9,103 nt of DNA, taken from assembly GCA_963933095.1 (NCBI GenBank), contig CAWVSV010000089.1:1-9103 (forward strand), given 5' to 3'. The position numbers and the translations under genes are program-made. The notes under the pieces were generated by a model. That model was not told the origin of the DNA. It saw only the letters and a list, made by a program, of their open reading frames with translations, and did no database searches. This document shows, in pieces, positions 6,541 through 9,103 of the stretch (its first letter is position 1; each line of letters opens with the position of its first letter). The DNA comes from UBA1124 sp963933095 (GTDB lineage: Bacteria > Pseudomonadota > Gammaproteobacteria > Pseudomonadales > Cellvibrionaceae).

Positions 6541-6571
6541 GGCCGCTGCAGAAATGCAGCGGCCTTTTTTT
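6541..6571 (+). terminator. Intrinsic terminator of glnA
   Basis: A perfect 10-bp stem, GGCCGCTGCA / TGCAGCGGCC, closes a GAAA tetraloop and is followed by seven T residues. It leaves a glnA 3' untranslated region of about 58 nt. In E. coli the glnA 3' region yields the small RNA GlnZ; whether this short one is processed similarly is unknown. Confidence 0.95.
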
Positions 6572-6753
6572 ATGCCAACTGGGTGAACAGTGTGCTCTAG
6601 CACAACTGTTTATCAGTGCCCCCAGTAGAATTCGACCTATAAGACCGCCAAGGCCGCTCTCGGGCATCCTGCCCTTCACGGCATTTGTATTCCTATACAT
6701 CGATGGCGGAAGTGCACTTATCTGTAAACGAGAGTGCAGGAGCAAAAACCTGC
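6572..6753 (+). repeat. Post-glnA repeat module A with a GlnA-tail copy
   Basis: This is the first of two diverged modules. In order it holds GTGTGCTCTAGCACAACTG (6590-6608), a glnA-tail copy at 6622-6642 reading P-V-E-F-D-L-stop, CCGCCA (6645-6650), a 53-nt insert with small hairpins (GGGCA/TGCCC at 6662-6674, TGTAT/ATACA at 6686-6699), TGGCGG (6704-6709) and a CAGGAG-A-rich hairpin (GCAGG/CCTGC, 6736-6753). Module B has the same order with about 236-bp offset. No start codon with a ribosome binding site supports a protein. It may be a decayed duplicate of the glnA 3' end or a dispersed repeat. Confidence 0.6.
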
Positions 6754-6787
6754 CTACTCTGTATAAAAGTTTTATAGATTGAATTAG

Positions 6788-6814
6788 AAAGGCCACCTTA
6801 GGGTGGCCTTTTTT
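6788..6814 (+). terminator. Second intrinsic terminator in the glnA-DUF4124 gap
   Basis: AAAGGCCACC followed by TTAG and GGTGGCC-TTTTTT forms a 7-bp GC-rich stem (extendable by A-T pairs) with a T6 tail. No gene ends just before it, so it either backs up the glnA terminator, ends an unannotated transcript from module A, or was duplicated with the module. Both terminators begin with the same GGCC and end with GGCC-T(6-7). Confidence 0.85.
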
Positions 6815-6943
6815 GTGCCTAGGGTTTGTGTACTCAGGCACAGCTATACCTCAAAGCCCAGTTGAGTTTGATTTGTATGACCGCCACGGATGGCAGAAGT
6901 ACCCACCGGGCATAAATGCAGGTTTTACAGGAGAAAAAACTGT
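6815..6943 (+). repeat. Post-glnA repeat module B with a GlnA-tail copy
   Basis: The second module follows the second terminator. It holds GTGTACTCAGGCACAGCTA (6828-6846; 14 of 19 bases match module A), a glnA-tail copy at 6858-6878 reading P-V-E-F-D-L-Y (differences from glnA synonymous), CCGCCA-CGGA-TGGCAG (6881-6896) and ACAGGAG-A-rich-CTGT (6927-6943). The glnA-tail frame is open from GTG 6828 to TAA 6951-6953 (41 codons) but has no convincing ribosome binding site. It lacks the roughly 49 extra bases found between the palindrome arms in module A. Confidence 0.6.
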
Positions 6944-6953
6944 GCAGAAATAA

Positions 6954-7120
6954 GTCAAAAAGACGGCTATACCGACCAAGCCATAACCAAGCACCCCGGA
7001 AAAACTTTATGCTCTTATTCCTGAACATAATCTAGATCTGTCACCCCCCAATAGCACTCTCTACTAGATTCTCTCTCCCGTCCCCTATACTCTTATTACT
7101 ACAATTAGGGAGCCATTCAA
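6954..7120. other. Leader region of the DUF4124 gene
   Basis: No gene is seen. The last 80 bases are strongly pyrimidine-rich (C and T runs at 7040-7093) and end in TATACT (7086-7091), a plausible -10 without a matching -35. AGGGAG at 7107-7112 is the ribosome binding site of the next gene. Confidence 0.35.
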
Positions 7121-7672
7121 ATGCGCATCAACACAATTACAGCACTATTCATTACCTCTTTAATCAGCCTTGGCAGTGCCGTGCATGCCGAGGTCTACAT
7201 GCACACCGATGCCAATGGCAAGGTGTCGTTTTCTAACTCCCCAGCATCTACTTCAAAGGGAGAAATCACCGAAAAGATTAAACTGCAGGAAACCAATAGC
7301 GCGCCAGCTATTGAACCGCGCCTCTATAGCGCACCCGAAGTAAAAAAAATAACAACAAGCTATGAAGTGCGCATTACCAGTCCCAGCGATGGCGACACTT
7401 TTACTAATGAAGTGCGCGATTTAACGGTGAGCGCCAATATCAGTCCCTCAGTCGCCAAAGATCACTCTCTAGTGGCCACTCTAAATGGACAGCGGGCGGT
7501 CAATCAAAGCTCGCAGGGCAGCAGCGTCGTTATTCGTGATATCGATCGCGGTGAGCAAGAAGTTCAACTGCAAGTGCTCGATGCAGCAGGCAAGATGGTG
7601 GCAAAATCGCAGACTGTCAGGGTCAATATCATTCGCCGCAATCTGCCGCGTCCAGCGAAACGAGCACTATAA
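7121..7672 (+). CDS. DUF4124 domain-containing periplasmic protein
   Basis: The 183-residue product has a signal peptide (hydrophobic residues 7-20, predicted cleavage after A-V-H-A at residue 23). Directly after it comes a DUF4124 module, EVYMHTDANGKVSFSNSP, with the typical 'Y-x-x-x-D-x-x-G-x-x-x-F-S' pattern. A linker leads to a C-terminal beta-sandwich of Ig/Big-like type (about 80-170, starting YEVRITSPSDGDTF and including VVIRDIDRGEQEVQLQVLDAAG-like strands) and a basic tail. The function of DUF4124 proteins is unknown. Genes of this type between glnA and ntrBC are a known arrangement in Pseudomonas and relatives, so synteny supports the call but not a nitrogen role. AGGGAG eight bases upstream fixes the start. 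A terminator at 7756-7778 separates it from glnL. Confidence 0.85.
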   Translation: MRINTITALFITSLISLGSAVHAEVYMHTDANGKVSFSNSPASTSKGEITEKIKLQETNSAPAIEPRLYSAPEVKKITTSYEVRITSPSDGDTFTNEVRDLTVSANISPSVAKDHSLVATLNGQRAVNQSSQGSSVVIRDIDRGEQEVQLQVLDAAGKMVAKSQTVRVNIIRRNLPRPAKRAL

Positions 7673-7695
7673 GTCCTCTATCCCGCCTTAATTAA

Positions 7696-7712
7696 TGCAC
7701 CCATTTAGTGCA
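7696..7712. promoter_or_regulatory. NtrC (GlnG) binding site upstream of glnLG
   Basis: TGCACCCATTTAGTGCA is a 17-bp dyad matching TGCACYA-N3-TRGTGCA at all but one position. Its centre is about 106 bp upstream of the start predicted from the sigma54 promoter at 7784-7799, an ideal enhancer distance. It also lies just before TATACT (7722-7727), so NtrC could repress a weak sigma70 promoter there, as at E. coli glnLp. Confidence 0.7.
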
Positions 7713-7755
7713 ATTAATAGTTATACTTTTAGAATTGGTCACTCGATTCCCTCAT

Positions 7756-7778
7756 AAGGCCCAGTGTTTGGGCCTTTT
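7756..7778 (+). terminator. Terminator after the DUF4124 gene
   Basis: AAGGCCCA (7756-7763) pairs with TGGGCCTT (7769-7776) around GTGTT, with a short T4 tail overlapping the stem. It lies between the NtrC site and the sigma54 promoter, so it insulates glnLG from upstream transcription. A transcript from TATACT at 7722 would also meet it. Confidence 0.75.
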
Positions 7779-7783
7779 CATGT

Positions 7784-7799
7784 TGGCTCGCTTTTTGCT
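7784..7799 (+). promoter_or_regulatory. Sigma54 (RpoN) promoter of glnLG
   Basis: TGGCTCG-CTTT-TTGCT matches the sigma54 consensus TGGCACG-N4-TTGCW with one mismatch. The invariant GG (7785-7786) and GC (7797-7798) have the required spacing. The predicted start is near 7810, 22 nt before the glnL ATG. With the NtrC dyad upstream this implies NtrC-dependent autoregulation. Confidence 0.75.
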
Positions 7800-7831
7800 T
7801 TATCCGTTAAATTACAGAAAAGTCTTTTAAT

Positions 7832-8950
7832 ATGACCCTCAACAGCCTCTACCGACAACTGATCGACAATATGACTACCGCGGTGCTGGTAGTGGATAGC
7901 GAACTGCGTCTACGCCATCTCAATCCGGCCACCGAAAGCTTACTCTCCATCAGCCAGAGCAGTGTCTGCGGCGAGCCTATTACTCGCATATTTGAACAGG
8001 CCCAGAGCGCTGAACAGGCACTACACCAAAGTGCAGCCAAACTCTGTGCCGAATCTGATCACAGCAGCCCGAGTAATCGCTACACTCAGCGCCAGGTCAA
8101 CTGGCATCTACACGACGGCCGCGATATTACCGTCGACTACAGCGTCACCCCGATTGAAGAGCAGCAACTGCTGCTGATCGAGATACAGCCAGTTGACCGC
8201 ATGATACGCATGAACCGAGAGAAAACGCTGATAGCTGCACAGGAAACCTCGCGTCAGCTGATTCGCGGCATGGCTCACGAGGTTAAAAACCCGCTCGGCG
8301 GTATTCGCGGCGCGGCCCAGTTATTAGAACGGGAAATCACCAGTACGCTGCCCAGTAGCGATCTAAAAGAATACACCTCGGTGATTATCGACGAGGCTGA
8401 TCGGCTGCGCAATCTGGTTGACCGCATGCTCGGCCCTAACCAACCGGCCAATACTCAAGCGGTGAATATCCACCAGGTGCTGGAGCGAGTCTTCAGCCTG
8501 ATTGCGGCGGAATGCGGCGACAGCATCCAGCTAAGCCGCGATTATGACCCCAGCATTCCCGAGTTCAACGCCGACGCCGAACAGCTAATTCAAGCCTGCC
8601 TCAATATCGGCCGCAATGCCGTGCAGGCACTGCAAGAAAACAACAGCCCGAGTAATGCAGATAGCCCCCATATTACCCTGCGCAGCCGCATAAAACGCCA
8701 ATTCACAATAGGCGAGCAGCTACACTCGCTGGTTTGCCAAATTGATGTGGTCGACAACGGTCCGGGAATTAACCGCGATATAGCCGAAGACATCTTCTAC
8801 CCAATGATCTCCGGCCGCGCCCAGGGCTCGGGCTTGGGCCTTACTATTGCACAGCAATTGATTAACCAACATGGTGGTCTCATTCAGTGCGCAAGCAAAC
8901 CAGGCCAGACCTGTTTTTCTATCTATTTACCGTTTACCACGGCCCATTAA
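7832..8950 (+). CDS. glnL: Nitrogen regulation sensor histidine kinase NtrB (GlnL)
   Basis: The 372-residue cytoplasmic kinase/phosphatase controls NtrC in response to PII (GlnB). It has an N-terminal PAS domain (about 5-115), a dimerisation/phosphoacceptor domain with His149 in GMAHEVKNPLGGIRGAAQLL (147-166), and an ATP-binding domain. The latter contains the N box NIGRNAVQAL (258-267), the G1 box DNGPGI (308-313) and the G2 box GSGLGLTIAQQL (332-343). There is no transmembrane segment, as expected. All catalytic motifs are intact and the length is close to the usual 350-370 residues. The ribosome binding site is weak (only an AGAAAAG about 10 nt upstream), yet the ATG fits the family N-terminus. 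glnG follows after 33 nt as the second gene of the operon. An NtrC dyad and a sigma54 promoter lie upstream. Confidence 0.97.
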   Translation: MTLNSLYRQLIDNMTTAVLVVDSELRLRHLNPATESLLSISQSSVCGEPITRIFEQAQSAEQALHQSAAKLCAESDHSSPSNRYTQRQVNWHLHDGRDITVDYSVTPIEEQQLLLIEIQPVDRMIRMNREKTLIAAQETSRQLIRGMAHEVKNPLGGIRGAAQLLEREITSTLPSSDLKEYTSVIIDEADRLRNLVDRMLGPNQPANTQAVNIHQVLERVFSLIAAECGDSIQLSRDYDPSIPEFNADAEQLIQACLNIGRNAVQALQENNSPSNADSPHITLRSRIKRQFTIGEQLHSLVCQIDVVDNGPGINRDIAEDIFYPMISGRAQGSGLGLTIAQQLINQHGGLIQCASKPGQTCFSIYLPFTTAH

Positions 8951-8983
8951 AATAGCGGCCGTAAAAGGCTAGAGAGCGACATT

Positions 8984-9103
8984 ATGAGCACTGAAAATCG
9001 AGTTTGGATCGTCGACGACGACAAGTCTATTCGCTGGGTAATCGATAAAGCGCTGCAACAGGCGGGACTAGAAACTCGTACTTTCGAAAGTGGCGACAGC
9101 GTG
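8984..9103 (+). CDS. glnG: Nitrogen regulator NtrC (GlnG), N-terminal fragment
   Basis: The first 40 codons of the response regulator are present; the gene runs off the window. The sequence MSTENRVWIVDDDKSIRWV shows the receiver-domain start with the acidic cluster Asp11-Asp12-Asp13 that binds Mg2+, and it closely resembles NtrC proteins. The phosphorylated Asp (near residue 54), the AAA+ domain and the DNA-binding domain are not visible. An AGAGAG ribosome binding site lies 7 nt upstream. Position after glnL makes the assignment firm. Phosphorylated NtrC activates sigma54 promoters and is expected to act at both dyads in this window. Confidence 0.95.
   Translation, partial: MSTENRVWIVDDDKSIRWVIDKALQQAGLETRTFESGDSV

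Noticed and set aside
6473..6841. Minus-strand open frame of 122 codons (and neighbours at 6358-6603 and 6834-7028) across the glnA 3' region
   Set aside because: They read through terminators and the repeat modules antisense, have no ribosome binding site and no recognisable domain. Their mutual similarity reflects the repeated glnA tail.
6828..6953. 41-codon open frame through module B containing PVEFDLY
   Set aside because: GTG start with no good ribosome site and no equivalent intact frame in module A, which has a stop after PVEFDL. It is better explained as a fossil of a coding tail than as a gene.

Overview
The window looks like chromosomal DNA of a gammaproteobacterium, probably marine. 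The strongest lineage evidence is the nitrogen-control block in the right half: glnA (adenylylation-type glutamine synthetase), a DUF4124 envelope protein, glnL (ntrB) and the start of glnG (ntrC). Pseudomonas and related gammaproteobacteria have a similar order. The divergent thiI has the C-terminal rhodanese domain typical of gammaproteobacteria. Placement nearer the Cellvibrionales is only an impression.

Layout. Positions 1-1303 hold the 3' part of a periplasmic transglutaminase-like cysteine peptidase gene and, overlapping its stop codon, an outer-membrane beta-barrel gene that starts with TTG. A gene-poor stretch (1304-1760) is rich in short inverted and direct repeats. It is followed by a single-pass membrane-anchored protein of unknown function (1761-2507). 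On the minus strand come a 67-residue zinc-ribbon protein (2693-2896) and thiI (3301-4779). The thiI-glnA divergent region carries a near-perfect NtrC-binding dyad, a sigma70-like glnA promoter and a strongly structured glnA leader that includes a possible 17-codon leader peptide. glnA ends at 6513 with a textbook terminator. The 607-bp gap after glnA contains two diverged tandem modules. DUF4124 (7121-7672) has its own terminator. After that, glnLG has an apparent sigma54 promoter with an NtrC site about 106 bp upstream of the predicted start.

How the parts fit. GlnA assimilates ammonium. GlnL phosphorylates or dephosphorylates GlnG, which binds the two dyads (4854-4870 and 7696-7712) and, at the second, should drive sigma54-dependent expression of its own operon. 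The left half (peptidase, barrel, anchored protein, zinc ribbon, thiI) has no evident functional link to this circuit.

The most unusual structure is downstream of glnA. The last codons of GlnA (P-V-E-F-D-L-Y) recur twice, at 6622 and 6858. Nearly all base differences are synonymous. Each recurrence follows a GGCC-type terminator and is followed by a CCGCCA/TGGCGG palindrome and a CAGGAG-A-rich hairpin. This could be the fossil of a glnA tail duplication, a 3'-end-targeting element, or a dispersed repeat family. No tRNA, rRNA, CRISPR array or transposase gene was seen.
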